Assembly (NCBI RefSeq): GCF_022012395.1
Contig: NZ_JAKLTQ010000014.1
Location: 62,001-126,000, forward strand
DNA from: Arthrobacter hankyongi
GTDB lineage: Bacteria > Actinomycetota > Actinomycetes > Actinomycetales > Micrococcaceae
DNA: 64,000 nt
Direction: 5' to 3'
Shown: positions 36,100 through 44,388 of the stretch, piece after piece
Position numbering within the stretch: position 1 is the first letter of the stretch
Layout: every line of letters starts with the position of its first letter
Position numbers and translations under genes: made by a program
Notes under the pieces: model-generated
Told to the model about the DNA's origin: nothing
Database searches by the model: none
What the model saw: the letters and a program-made list of their open reading frames with translations, nothing else

Positions 36100-37044
36100 A
36101 TGGTTGCCGCAACGATCCGCCGGCGGCTCGCCGGCGCGGGATGGTTTGCCGCCTGCGCCGCTGCCGCGGGCGGCGCAGCCCTGGCCTACGGCAGCCTGAT
36201 CGAACGCAACCTTTTCGGCATCCGCGAGGAGACGCTGGCCATCCTGCCGCCCGGGCGCAAGCCGCTGCGGCTGCTGCATCTTTCGGATATCCATCTGGTT
36301 CCGGGCCAGACGCTGAAGCAGAACTGGCTGCGGTCCCTGGCCTCGACGCAGCCGGACCTGGTGGTCAACACCGGGGACAACCTGAGCCACCGCCAGTCAG
36401 TGGAACCCCTGCTTGACGCGCTGGCTCCGCTGCTGCAGTTTCCCGGCGTCTTCGTAGCCGGCTCCAATGACTACTATGCGCCCGTGCCGAAGAACCCCTT
36501 CAGCTATTTCGCCGGCCCGTCCAAACTGCCCAAGGACTACGGCTCGCGCGAACTACCCTGGCGCCAGATGCACCAGGCCTTCGGCAATGCCGGCTGGATC
36601 GACCTGTCCAACCGGCACCAGTCGATTGTCGTGGACGGGCTGCGCCTGGACTTCACCGGCGTGGACGACCCGCACCTGCAGCGCGACAGGTACACCGGCT
36701 TCCCCAAGGGGTCGGTGTCCTCCGGCCGGGCCGCGAACCTGCGCATCGCCGTCGCCCACGCCCCCTACCAGCGGGTCCTGGACTACTTCACCGGCGACGG
36801 CGCAGAGCTCATCCTGGCGGGCCACACCCACGGCGGCCAGGTCTGTCTGCCCGGCTACGGCGCACTGCTCAGCAACTGCGACCTGCCCACCTGGCGCGCC
36901 CGCGGCCTGACCTGGTGGGAACACGCCGGACGCAGCGTGCCGCTGAACGTCTCCGCCGGCATTGGCACCTCCAGGATGGCGCCGGTGAGGTTCGCCTGCC
37001 GGCCCGAAGCCGTGCTGCTGGAGTTGGTGGCCCGACCCGCCTGA
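36100..37044 (+). CDS. membrane-anchored metallophosphoesterase
   Basis: A 314-residue calcineurin-like phosphoesterase. A signal-anchor (AGWFAACAAAAGGAALAYG) precedes the metal-binding motifs HLSDIHL (D-x-H), VVNTGDN (GDN), FVAGSND (the GNHE motif reads GSND here), and ILAGHTHGGQ (GHTH). The partner in M. tuberculosis is Rv3683, also directly after ponA2. The family includes UDP-diacylglucosamine hydrolases and YkuE-like enzymes; the substrate is unknown. It begins 2 bases after the PBP stop and shares its transcript. Confidence 0.88.
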   Translation: MVAATIRRRLAGAGWFAACAAAAGGAALAYGSLIERNLFGIREETLAILPPGRKPLRLLHLSDIHLVPGQTLKQNWLRSLASTQPDLVVNTGDNLSHRQSVEPLLDALAPLLQFPGVFVAGSNDYYAPVPKNPFSYFAGPSKLPKDYGSRELPWRQMHQAFGNAGWIDLSNRHQSIVVDGLRLDFTGVDDPHLQRDRYTGFPKGSVSSGRAANLRIAVAHAPYQRVLDYFTGDGAELILAGHTHGGQVCLPGYGALLSNCDLPTWRARGLTWWEHAGRSVPLNVSAGIGTSRMAPVRFACRPEAVLLELVARPA

Positions 37045-37096
37045 ACTGCCGCCGCACTTGAGGTGAGGCAGGCGTCACACCGGGCCGATTTTTGGT

Positions 37097-37125
37097 TTGA
37101 GGGGTTTCTCCGCTACGCTTATACA
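37097..37125 (+). promoter_or_regulatory. promoter of tRNA-Pro
   Basis: TTGAGG (37097-37102) and TATACA (37120-37125) are separated by exactly 17 bases, 51 bases before the tRNA. The region between the metallophosphoesterase and the tRNA contains no gene. Confidence 0.6.
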
Positions 37126-37176
37126 GTTGCTTTCGCAGCGATGGACCGGAGGAAATGCCCTCCGGAAACCGTTTCA

Positions 37177-37254
<78 letters not shown>

Positions 37255-37264
37255 TGAAGCAAAG

Positions 37265-37310
37265 AAAGGCCTCCGGGGCCGGCTTAACCGCCAGTCCCGG
37301 AGGCCTTTTT
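37265..37310 (+). terminator. intrinsic terminator of tRNA-Pro
   Basis: AAAGGCCTCCGGG (37265-37277) pairs perfectly with CCCGGAGGCCTTT (37296-37308), continuing into five T. The loop is 18 bases. Confidence 0.93.
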
Positions 37311-37361
37311 AGTTCCTGCCGGCGTGCCGGACTCGCCCGGTACGCCACTAGGATGGGTCCC

Positions 37362-38525
37362 ATGGCAACTACTGGACGCTCGGCAATCATTGTCGGGGCA
37401 GGAATCGGCGGCTTGGCCACGGCTTTGGCGCTGCAGAATACCGGCTGGAACGTGCACGTCATCGAGCGCACCGGCTCCACGGCCGTGCCCGGCACCGGCC
37501 TGTCCGTCTGGCCCAACGGCACCGCGGCGCTGGAGCGGCTCGGCCTGGGCGAGCGCTTCGAGCGGATCTCCGTTCCCGTCCGCGGCGGTGCGCTGGACTT
37601 GGACGGCCGGCCGATCATGGAACTGGATCCGGCAGACCTGCGCGACCGCTACGGCCACGGGGTACGGATGGTGCGCCGCGAGGACCTGACGGCGTTGCTG
37701 GCCGGAGCCTTGGCCGTGAACACCGTCCACCGCGGCCTGCCGGTGGTCCACTTCGAGCCCGGGACGCCGTCCAGCACGCTGGTCCTGGAGAACGGCGGAC
37801 GGCAGCACGCCGAGCTGGTGGTCGGCGCGGACGGCCTCAACTCACTGGTGCGCCGGGCGCTGATTGGCGACGGGGCGCCGCGGCGCTCCGGACTGACGGC
37901 GTTCCGGGCCGTCTGCGCGGCCGGCAGCCCGGACTTGGCGTCAGTGCCGTGGGGCGAGACCTGGGGGCCCGGGGCGGTCTTTGGCATGGCCCCGCTGCCC
38001 GGCGGCCAGACCTACTGGTACGGCACCATCAGCAGCGACGAGTTCCGCAGTTCGCCGCTGACCACCCTGAAGGCGATGGCACTGGACCGTTTCGGACATT
38101 GGAATTCCGGGATCGCGCAGGTGATCGGCCGCACCGCCGAGGAGGCGGTCATGGCCCATGAACTCTTCGACCGCAAACCGGAGCCGGTATGGTCAGGCCG
38201 CTCGGCCACGCTGGTCGGGGATGCCGCCCACCCGATGCTGCCGTTCCTGGGCCAGGGGGCCTGCCAGGCACTCGAGGACGCGGTGGTCCTGGCCGATAGC
38301 CTGGCCGCCGCCGGGAACGTCCAGGACGGCCTGCTGGCCTACGACGCCGAGCGGGTTCCGCGGACCTCGCGGATCGTCAAGCGGTCACGCAGCATGGGCC
38401 GGCTGGCCCAGCTTCAGCGTCCGAGGCTGCGCACGGCGCGGAACAGCGTCCTGCGGATCCTGCCGCGGGGCCTGCGGCTGAAGCAGCTGGACGGGGTGCT
38501 CGGGCCGGCAGCACGGCCTGAGTAG
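37362..38525 (+). CDS. FAD-dependent monooxygenase
   Basis: A 387-residue flavoprotein hydroxylase of the PHBH/zeaxanthin-epoxidase type. The N-terminal FAD motif is [32 protein letters not shown] is the second (DG) motif; and LVGDAAHPMLPFLGQGACQALEDAVVLAD is the flavin-ribityl motif. The substrate is unknown. ATG at 37362 is preceded by TAGGAT 7 bases upstream, so it is probably leaderless; an ATG at 37353 lies within that hexamer region and is less likely. It is a single gene. Confidence 0.88.
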   Translation: MATTGRSAIIVGAGIGGLATALALQNTGWNVHVIERTGSTAVPGTGLSVWPNGTAALERLGLGERFERISVPVRGGALDLDGRPIMELDPADLRDRYGHGVRMVRREDLTALLAGALAVNTVHRGLPVVHFEPGTPSSTLVLENGGRQHAELVVGADGLNSLVRRALIGDGAPRRSGLTAFRAVCAAGSPDLASVPWGETWGPGAVFGMAPLPGGQTYWYGTISSDEFRSSPLTTLKAMALDRFGHWNSGIAQVIGRTAEEAVMAHELFDRKPEPVWSGRSATLVGDAAHPMLPFLGQGACQALEDAVVLADSLAAAGNVQDGLLAYDAERVPRTSRIVKRSRSMGRLAQLQRPRLRTARNSVLRILPRGLRLKQLDGVLGPAARPE

Positions 38526-38636
38526 CGGCATCGCCTGGCCCATTGACTTGCCGGCTGCTGCGGTACTGCAATAGCTGTACGGGCAGCGGTCCCCCGGGCC
38601 GGCGCCCGGAGTCTACGGGGCTGTCAGGAGGCCGCC

Positions 38637-39251
38637 ATGAGTCTGGCTGACTACGGACTGTTGGGGCTGTCCGCTGCCTTGGCCGCGGGCATTATCGCGC
38701 TGGCGGCTTGGGCCATCGGCGTTGCCCTGCGCCGGGAGGAGCGGCTTGACGCACTGTTCTGGTACGGCTTCGCGGGCGCCTGCTGTGCGGCGGCCGTGGT
38801 CCTGATCGCCGCCGTGGCCTATCCGGCGGCGGCGCCGGCGTTGATCCTGCTGACGCTCTCCTGTGTCCTCCCGGCCGGGCTGTACGTCCAGCGCAGCTGG
38901 TCGCAGTCCAGTCCCGCCGGGCGGCACCGGGCTTGGCGGGAACTGATGGCGCGGCATGACGCCGCGCTGGCGCGGTGGGCGCGCTACGAACTCGATCCCG
39001 CCAGCTATCCGGAAGCCGGTGCCATGGCCGATGTCCGGCGCGCGGAAACGGCGGCGATGATCCGGTCCATGCGGCAGGCAGCCGCCCTCCGCCGCGCCGC
39101 ATCCGGCCGGCACGGCGGACACGCAAAGCGCGGCGGTTACGCGAAGCGCGGCGCCGGGGCGGCCGATCTGGCAGCGTACTCGCGTGCGGTAGCTGATTTC
39201 GAGCGCTGCCTGGCCGCAGCCGAGCAGGCCGCCGGCCTCGGCCCCATTTAG
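38637..39251 (+). CDS. small membrane protein of unknown function
   Basis: A 204-residue protein not recognised. Three hydrophobic helices occupy residues ~5-28, 42-62 and 65-82 (LLGLSAALAAGIIALAAWAIG; YGFAGACCAAAVVLIAAVAY; APALILLTLSCVLPAGLYV). The rest is a charged, Arg/Ala-rich cytoplasmic helical region with a small internal repeat (GGHAKRGGYAKRGAG). AGGAGG stands 5 bases before the ATG at 38637. A short CCGGGC/GCCCGG hairpin at 38594-38609 separates it from the monooxygenase gene. It converges on purC. Confidence 0.7.
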   Translation: MSLADYGLLGLSAALAAGIIALAAWAIGVALRREERLDALFWYGFAGACCAAAVVLIAAVAYPAAAPALILLTLSCVLPAGLYVQRSWSQSSPAGRHRAWRELMARHDAALARWARYELDPASYPEAGAMADVRRAETAAMIRSMRQAAALRRAASGRHGGHAKRGGYAKRGAGAADLAAYSRAVADFERCLAAAEQAAGLGPI

Positions 39252-39291
39252 CGGCCGGCGTCCCGGGAGCGCGGCCCCCGGAACCCACCCG

Positions 39292-40248
39292 CTATGCGAA
39301 CTTCCGGCCGGTCAGCCGCTCGTACGCTTCGACGTAGCGGGCCCGCGTCTTCTCCACGATCTCAAGCGGCAGCGCCGGCGGCGGTGTATCCGAGGCCTTG
39401 TCCCAGCCCGACTCGGCCGAGGTCAGCCAGTCCCGCACGAACTGTTTGTCGAAGGAGGCCTGCGCTTGCCCCGGCCGGTAGGTTTCGGCGTCCCAGAAGC
39501 GCGAGGAGTCCGGGGTCAGCACTTCGTCGCCCAGGATGATCGTGCCGGTGGCCGGGTTGGTGCCGAATTCCACCTTGGTGTCGGCCAGGATGATGCCGCG
39601 GGCCCGGGCGATCTCCTCGGCACGGGTATAGATCTGCAAGGTCAGCTCCCGCAGCCGTGCCGCCGTTCCGGCGCCGACGGTGTCCACGACGGCGTCGAAC
39701 GTGATGTTCTCGTCGTGTTCGCCGACCTCGGCCTTGGCCGAGGGGGTGAAGATCGCCGGCTCCAGCCGCGAACCGTCCACCAGCCCCTCGGGCAGAGGCA
39801 GCCCGCACACGGTGCGCGACTGCCGGTATTCCGCCAGGCCGGAGCCGGTCAGGTAGCCGCGGGCAATGCATTCGACCGGGTACATGTCCAGCCGCCGGCA
39901 GATCATGGCCCGGCCCGCCACCGCCTGAGGAACATCGGTGGAGACCACGTGGTTGGCCACGGGGTCCGGGCCCGCGGCCAACTGCTCGAACCACCACAGG
40001 CTCAGCTGGGTCAGGATCTTGCCCTTGTCCGGGATTTCGGTGCTGAGCACATGGTCATAGGCGCTGATCCTGTCGCTGGCGACCACCAGCACTGTGTCGT
40101 TGCGCTGGTCCAGCAAGCCCTCGGCGGCGATGTCGTCGCTGTCGGTGGCCACCCGGGCCGTTTCGGCCGGTACGTAGAGGTCCCTGACCTTGCCGGAGTA
40201 GACGTGGGTCCAGCCCGGCAGTTCCGGGTGCGATGGTGCGAAGGACAT
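39292..40248 (-). CDS. purC: phosphoribosylaminoimidazole-succinocarboxamide synthase
   Basis: SAICAR synthase of purine synthesis (318 residues, the longer eukaryote/actinobacterial form). Motifs: HVYSGKVRDLYV, VVASDRISAYDHVL, VECIARGYLTGSGLAEY and the second signature IILADTKVEFG. ATG at 40248 has AAGGAG 7 bases upstream and lies 4 bases after the purD stop, so the pair forms one unit. Confidence 0.96.
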   Translation of the reverse strand: MSFAPSHPELPGWTHVYSGKVRDLYVPAETARVATDSDDIAAEGLLDQRNDTVLVVASDRISAYDHVLSTEIPDKGKILTQLSLWWFEQLAAGPDPVANHVVSTDVPQAVAGRAMICRRLDMYPVECIARGYLTGSGLAEYRQSRTVCGLPLPEGLVDGSRLEPAIFTPSAKAEVGEHDENITFDAVVDTVGAGTAARLRELTLQIYTRAEEIARARGIILADTKVEFGTNPATGTIILGDEVLTPDSSRFWDAETYRPGQAQASFDKQFVRDWLTSAESGWDKASDTPPPALPLEIVEKTRARYVEAYERLTGRKFA

Positions 40249-40252
40249 GGCC

Positions 40253-41563
40253 CTACTCCTTGCCTGCCGAGGCCGGAGCCTCGCCGCGCCGGGCCGGTAT
40301 GCTGATCTTTCCTTCGGATGCCTTGAGCGCGATGTCGGTGCGGTACTGGGCCCCGTCCAGATCGATCAGCGCGGCACCGGCATAGGCGCGTTCGCGCGCC
40401 TCCACGAGGTCCTCGCCGAGGGCGACGACGGCCAGGACCCGGCCGCCGGCGCTGACCGCCTTGCCGTCCTGAAGGCGTGTGCCGGCATGGATCACGTGCA
40501 CATCCGGCAGCGCGGCGGCCTTCTTCAGGCCGCGGATCCGGTCCCCGGTCCGCGGTGTGTCCGGATAGTTTTTGGCGGCAACAACGACGGCGACGGCGGC
40601 CTCGCGGCTCCAGTGCAGCTGCTCGGTGCCGTCGAGTTCGCCCTTGGCCGCGGCCAGCAGCAGGCCGCCCAGCGGGGTCTTCAGCCGGGCCAGCACCACC
40701 TGGGTCTCCGGGTCGCCGAAGCGGGCATTGAACTCGATCACCCGCAGGCCGCGGCTGGTGACCGCCAGGCCGCAGTACAGTACCCCGACAAACGGCGTGC
40801 CGCGGTGTTCCATCTCGCGGATGGTCGGCAGCGCTACGCGCTCCATCACCTCGTCCACGAAGCCGGCCGGCAGCCACTCCAGCGGGGAGTAGGCCCCCAT
40901 GCCGCCGGTATTGGGACCTTGGTCGCCGTCGTAAATGCGCTTGAAGTCCTGCGCCGGCACCAGCGGCACCGCGTGCCTGCCGTCGGAAATGACGAAGAGG
41001 GAAACCTCGGGCCCGTCTAGGTACTCCTCGATGACCACCTCGCCGCCGGCATCGAAGCAGGACTGTGCGTGCGCCAGCGCCGCCGCGCGGTCCTCGGTGA
41101 CCACCACGCCCTTGCCGGCAGCCAGCCCGTCATCCTTGACCACGTAGGGGGCGCCGAACCGGTCCAGTGCCTCGGCGGCTTCGGCCGCGTTGGCGGCGAC
41201 ATGGGCCATTGCGGTGGGGACGTTGGCGGCGGCCATGACCTGCTTGGCGAAGGCCTTGGAGCCCTCCAGCCTCGCGGCTGCCTTGCTCGGACCGAACACC
41301 GGGATGCCGGCGGCACGCAGCGGATCCGCAACACCGGCAGCCAGCGGGGCTTCCGGGCCCACCACGACCAGGTCCGCCTCGAGCTTGCGGGCCAGCGCGG
41401 TGACCGCTTCGGGGTCGTTGGCGTCGATGCTGTGGGTGGGGACCATGTCGGCAATGCCCGCGTTGCCCGGTGCCGCGTGGACTTCGGAGACATACGGATC
41501 AGCCAGCAAGGCTCGGACAATGGCGTGTTCGCGGCCTCCGGGGCCAATCACAAGAACCTTCAC
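40253..41563 (-). CDS. purD: phosphoribosylamine-glycine ligase
   Basis: GAR synthetase, the second step of IMP synthesis (436 residues). The ATP-grasp protein starts KVLVIGPGGREHAIVRAL and shows LEGSKAFAKQVM, YVVKDDGLAAGKGVVV, DQGPNTGGMGAYSP and the GARS signature RFGDPETQ. The start is GTG at 41563; TAGGCT stands 8 bases upstream with no ribosome site. It is divergent from the asparaginase gene (66 bases between starts) and followed by purC. Confidence 0.96.
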   Translation of the reverse strand: MKVLVIGPGGREHAIVRALLADPYVSEVHAAPGNAGIADMVPTHSIDANDPEAVTALARKLEADLVVVGPEAPLAAGVADPLRAAGIPVFGPSKAAARLEGSKAFAKQVMAAANVPTAMAHVAANAAEAAEALDRFGAPYVVKDDGLAAGKGVVVTEDRAAALAHAQSCFDAGGEVVIEEYLDGPEVSLFVISDGRHAVPLVPAQDFKRIYDGDQGPNTGGMGAYSPLEWLPAGFVDEVMERVALPTIREMEHRGTPFVGVLYCGLAVTSRGLRVIEFNARFGDPETQVVLARLKTPLGGLLLAAAKGELDGTEQLHWSREAAVAVVVAAKNYPDTPRTGDRIRGLKKAAALPDVHVIHAGTRLQDGKAVSAGGRVLAVVALGEDLVEARERAYAGAALIDLDGAQYRTDIALKASEGKISIPARRGEAPASAGKE

Positions 41564-41629
41564 AAGGTCTAAGCCTACTGGCTCCGCGCGCCGCGCCAGA
41601 AGTTGATTCCCGGCCCCTAGACTGAACCT

Positions 41630-42634
41630 ATGCTTGAGACTTTCAGGGCCTCGGACGCTGCCGAGCTGGCGGTGGTCGAGCGCAACGGCTTCATCGAGTC
41701 CCGCCACTTGGGCTCCGCCGTCGTAATGGCCGCCGACGGGTCGGTGGTCACCGAACTGGGCGACATCGCCGCGCCGATCTTCCCCCGCTCCACGCTCAAG
41801 CCGCTCCAGGCCCTGGCCTCCATGCGTTCGGGCGTGCCGCTGCGCGGCGCGCAGGTGGCCCTGGCCTGCGGCAGCCACGTCGGCTCCCGGGAGCACATGG
41901 AGGTGGCAGCCGGCATGCTCCGGGCCGCCGGCCTGACCTCGGCGCAGCTGCAATGCCCGCCGGCGTGGCCGGCGGACGAGGAGGCCCGGACCTGGCTGAT
42001 CCGTGCCGACCGCGGCCGGCAACGCCTGGCCTTCAACTGTTCCGGTAAGCACGCCGCGTTCCTCTGGGCTTGCACGGAGAACCATTGGGATGTGCCCACG
42101 TACCTGGAGCCGAACCACCCGATGCAGCGGCTGGTGATGGAAACGGTCGAGGAGTATACGGAAGAGAGGATCGGCCACATCGCCGTGGACGGCTGCGGGG
42201 CCCCCGTGCCGGCGGTCTCGCTGCACGGGCTGGCACGCGCCGTCGGCAAACTCGCCAAGGCACCCTCGGACCGGAACGCCGATGCCCGCGCCGCCACGAT
42301 CGCGACCGCCATGGTCGACTATTCGTGGGCGGTCCAGGGCCACGGCGCGGAAAACACCGTGGTGATGGAGGAACTGCAGATCCTGGCCAAGCTCGGCGCC
42401 GAGGGTGTGATGGTGATGGGCACCCCGACGGGGGTCTCGGTGGCCGTGAAGATCCTGGACGGCAGCCTGCGGGCGGCCTCGCTGATCGCGCTGACGCTGC
42501 TGGCCGCCGCCGGGGCGGTCGGTGCGGTGGAGGTCGGGCCGGTGCTGGACCGCGTGGTCAAGCCGGTGCTCGGCCGCGGCCAGCCGGTGGGCCGGCTGCG
42601 CCTGGCCCCGCCCGTGATGGCGCTGCTGGATTAG
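41630..42634 (+). CDS. asparaginase (actinobacterial/rhizobial-type family)
   Basis: A 334-residue protein of the L-asparaginase II (PF06089) family, unrelated to E. coli AnsA/B. Recognisable parts are [18 protein letters not shown] with the active-site Ser-Thr-Lys, [29 protein letters not shown] and [13 protein letters not shown]. It hydrolyses asparagine to aspartate and ammonia in known members. ATG at 41630 is preceded by TAGACT 6 bases upstream: a leaderless start. It is followed 2 bases later by the sterol-carrier gene, so they share a transcript. Confidence 0.88.
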   Translation: MLETFRASDAAELAVVERNGFIESRHLGSAVVMAADGSVVTELGDIAAPIFPRSTLKPLQALASMRSGVPLRGAQVALACGSHVGSREHMEVAAGMLRAAGLTSAQLQCPPAWPADEEARTWLIRADRGRQRLAFNCSGKHAAFLWACTENHWDVPTYLEPNHPMQRLVMETVEEYTEERIGHIAVDGCGAPVPAVSLHGLARAVGKLAKAPSDRNADARAATIATAMVDYSWAVQGHGAENTVVMEELQILAKLGAEGVMVMGTPTGVSVAVKILDGSLRAASLIALTLLAAAGAVGAVEVGPVLDRVVKPVLGRGQPVGRLRLAPPVMALLD

Positions 42635-42636
42635 CC

Positions 42637-43020
42637 GTGGCTACCCGGCGGAGGATCCCGGCCGCAGACGGCCAGGCCGCGCTGGACGCGTGGCGCTCCG
42701 GCAGCACGGACCGGAAAGTGGTGGCCGCGGCGGTGCGCTACAGCCTTGAGGAATTGGCCGAACGGGCACCGGGCAACAGCGTAGAGGTCAGGGTGCCCCC
42801 GTTCGGGGTGGCGCAGTGCATCGAGGGGCCCCGGCATACGCGCGGCACGCCGCCGAATGTGGTGGAGTGCGACGCCGCCACCTGGCTCGAGCTCGCTACC
42901 GGCGGCACCGGCTGGGCGGCGGCCGTGGCGGCCGGCCGGGTGGCGGCCTCGGGGCTGCGGGCCGAACTCGCCGAGTGGCTGCCGCTCTTTGGCACCAGGC
43001 AGGCTCCCGCCAGCCGGTAG
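42637..43020 (+). CDS. sterol carrier family protein
   Basis: A 127-residue protein with an SCP2-like fold, as annotated in many actinobacteria. The core reads [29 protein letters not shown], then [15 protein letters not shown] and a C-terminal helix [19 protein letters not shown]. It probably binds a hydrophobic ligand; its role is unknown. GTG at 42637 begins 2 bases after the asparaginase stop. Confidence 0.78.
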   Translation: MATRRRIPAADGQAALDAWRSGSTDRKVVAAAVRYSLEELAERAPGNSVEVRVPPFGVAQCIEGPRHTRGTPPNVVECDAATWLELATGGTGWAAAVAAGRVAASGLRAELAEWLPLFGTRQAPASR

Positions 43021-43030
43021 GGTTGAAGGC

Positions 43031-43465
43031 ATGAATTCCGAACCATCGCCCACGCCCGAGGGGGCCGCACCCGCAGCCCGCGGGCGCCGCGAGCTCATCG
43101 TCCGCCGCGCCCCGAAGTTCGTCCCCTTCATGGTGGCTGGCACCGTGCTGGGCGTGGTGGTGGCGGCGGTGGTGGCACTGGCCGGTCCCGAAAGCGCCGA
43201 ATTCACCCGCGGTGCGGTCTTCGGGTTCTTCGGTGTCCTGTTCGGTCTGGCCGGCCTGCTGGTCGGCGCGGTGGTGGCGCTGGTTTTGGACCGGGTGGGC
43301 CTCAAACACGCGGAACACCTCTACGCCGAAGAGATTGATCCAGCAGCAGAGACCAACGCGGCGGAGTCCGGTGCGGCCAACGGGACCGGCACGGCCGGTG
43401 GAACCGCGGGCGGACCGGACGGTACCGATGCCCAGGACCCGCCGGAGCGGCGGCCCGGTGGATAA
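43031..43465 (+). CDS. two-helix membrane protein of unknown function
   Basis: A 144-residue protein with a polar N-terminus, two hydrophobic helices (FVPFMVAGTVLGVVVAAVVAL and GAVFGFFGVLFGLAGLLVGAVVAL) and a Gly/Thr/Ala-rich, acidic C-terminal tail. The arrangement resembles actinobacterial proteins of unknown function. ATG at 43031 has TAGGGT 7 bases upstream, so it may have its own leaderless promoter although it follows the sterol-carrier gene by 10 bases. Its stop is overlapped by the methyltransferase start. Confidence 0.72.
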   Translation: MNSEPSPTPEGAAPAARGRRELIVRRAPKFVPFMVAGTVLGVVVAAVVALAGPESAEFTRGAVFGFFGVLFGLAGLLVGAVVALVLDRVGLKHAEHLYAEEIDPAAETNAAESGAANGTGTAGGTAGGPDGTDAQDPPERRPGG

Positions 43466-44081
43466 CCCCGAGGATTTCTGGGACTCCTTCTACCGTGAGC
43501 GCAGCCAGGTCTGGAGCGGGGAGCCCAACAAATTCCTGGTCCGCGAAGCTGCTTCACTGGCGCCGCGGTCCGCGCTGGATCTCGGCTGCGGCGAAGGGGC
43601 CGACGCCATCTGGCTGGCGCAGCACGGTTGGTCGGTTACCGCGATCGACATTTCCGCCGTAGCCCTTGGCCGGGCGGCCGCGCATGCAGCCGCTCTCGGC
43701 CTCGCCGGCCGGATCGACTGGCAGCAGCACGACCTGGCCGCGTGGACTCCCACGGCAGCCTATGACCTGGTGTCCGCGCAGTTCCTGCACTCGCCGGTGG
43801 ATTTTCCGCGCGAAGAGGTCCTGCGCACCGCCGCAGGCGCGGTCGCTCCCGGAGGCACCCTGCTCGTGGTCGGCCATGAAGCATTCCCGCCCTGGTCCCG
43901 GCATCCGGCACCCGAGGTGCCGCTGCCCCGGCCGGCGGAAGTGGCCGACCAGCTCGGTCTGGCCGCCGGGCACTGGCAGGTGGAGACGGCCGAGTCCCCT
44001 GCCCGCGAGGTCACCGGCCCGGATGGTCAGTCCGCCGTCCTCACCGACAGTGTGCTGCGGGTCAGGCGCCTGGACCACTGA
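43458..44081 (+). CDS. class I SAM-dependent methyltransferase (TehB/UbiE-like)
   Basis: A 207-residue methyltransferase. It opens DNPEDFWDSFYRERSQVWSG, followed by motif I ALDLGCGEGADAIWLA, the acidic VTAIDIS, and VSAQFLHSPVDFPREEVLR, then PGGTLLVVGHE. The pattern with FW..Y and W.G/P.N is shared with thiopurine/tellurite-resistance type enzymes; the substrate is unknown. GTG at 43458 overlaps the previous stop by 8 bases and is preferred to an ATG at 43428, which would add ten residues encoded within the upstream gene. Confidence 0.82.
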   Translation: MDNPEDFWDSFYRERSQVWSGEPNKFLVREAASLAPRSALDLGCGEGADAIWLAQHGWSVTAIDISAVALGRAAAHAAALGLAGRIDWQQHDLAAWTPTAAYDLVSAQFLHSPVDFPREEVLRTAAGAVAPGGTLLVVGHEAFPPWSRHPAPEVPLPRPAEVADQLGLAAGHWQVETAESPAREVTGPDGQSAVLTDSVLRVRRLDH

Positions 44082-44130
44082 CCGGGCCTCCCCCCTTCCC
44101 CATTCCTACCCCCCTACCCCTACCCCTACC

Positions 44131-44192
44131 CAACTTGGGCGGGATAGTTGCTGTTATCAGGGCTGATAACAGCAACTATCCCGCCCAAGTTG
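44131..44192. repeat. 62-bp near-perfect palindrome (copy A)
   Basis: The left arm starts CAACTTGGGCGGGATAGTTG at 44131 and continues CTGTTATCAG to 44160; the right arm 44163-44192 is its exact reverse complement, leaving a 2-base centre. Such a structure could be a terminator or a small palindromic mobile element. A related copy lies on the other side of the transporter gene at 45755-45812. Confidence 0.9.
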
Positions 44193-44319
44193 CAGTGGAG
44201 GGGCTGCCAGGTTCACGGCGCCTTCAGCCGCTGCAGTCCCACCGACCAAATTAATTCAGTCCACCCCTTGGTGACGCAGGCCACATGGCCTACCATTTTC
44301 TCAGGCGGTATCCGAACAA

Positions 44320-44363
44320 ATGTGCGCAATTCGCACATAACAGCCTTCGAATCCCGTGATTCG
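44320..44363 (+). promoter_or_regulatory. two operator-like dyads upstream of the transporter
   Basis: ATGTGCG-CAATT-CGCACAT (44320-44338) is a perfect inverted repeat of 7 bp arms; CGAATC-CCGT-GATTCG (44348-44363) is a second with 6-bp arms. Both lie 26-70 bases before the start codon, in the expected promoter area. The regulator is not encoded next to it. Confidence 0.5.
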
Positions 44364-44388
44364 GCCCAAACTGAGAAGGACTTCCCCT

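Larger units (their letters stand above)
44082..44388. other. 307-bp intergenic region before the MHS transporter
   Basis: No gene is supported here. It contains, in order, a pyrimidine-rich tract with CCCCTA repeats (~44091-44130), a long perfect palindrome (44131-44192), and the transporter's promoter region with two smaller dyads (44320-44338 and 44348-44363). Confidence 0.8.

Noticed and set aside
38594-38609. CCGGGC/GCCCGG hairpin as a terminator of the monooxygenase gene
   Set aside because: Only 6 bp, no T-run, and common by chance in such GC-rich DNA; mentioned only within the neighbouring gene entry.
41635-42343. Extension of purD upstream to 42343, through the asparaginase gene
   Set aside because: PurD begins KVLVIGPGGREHA at the GTG 41563; the extra sequence is antisense to asparaginase.
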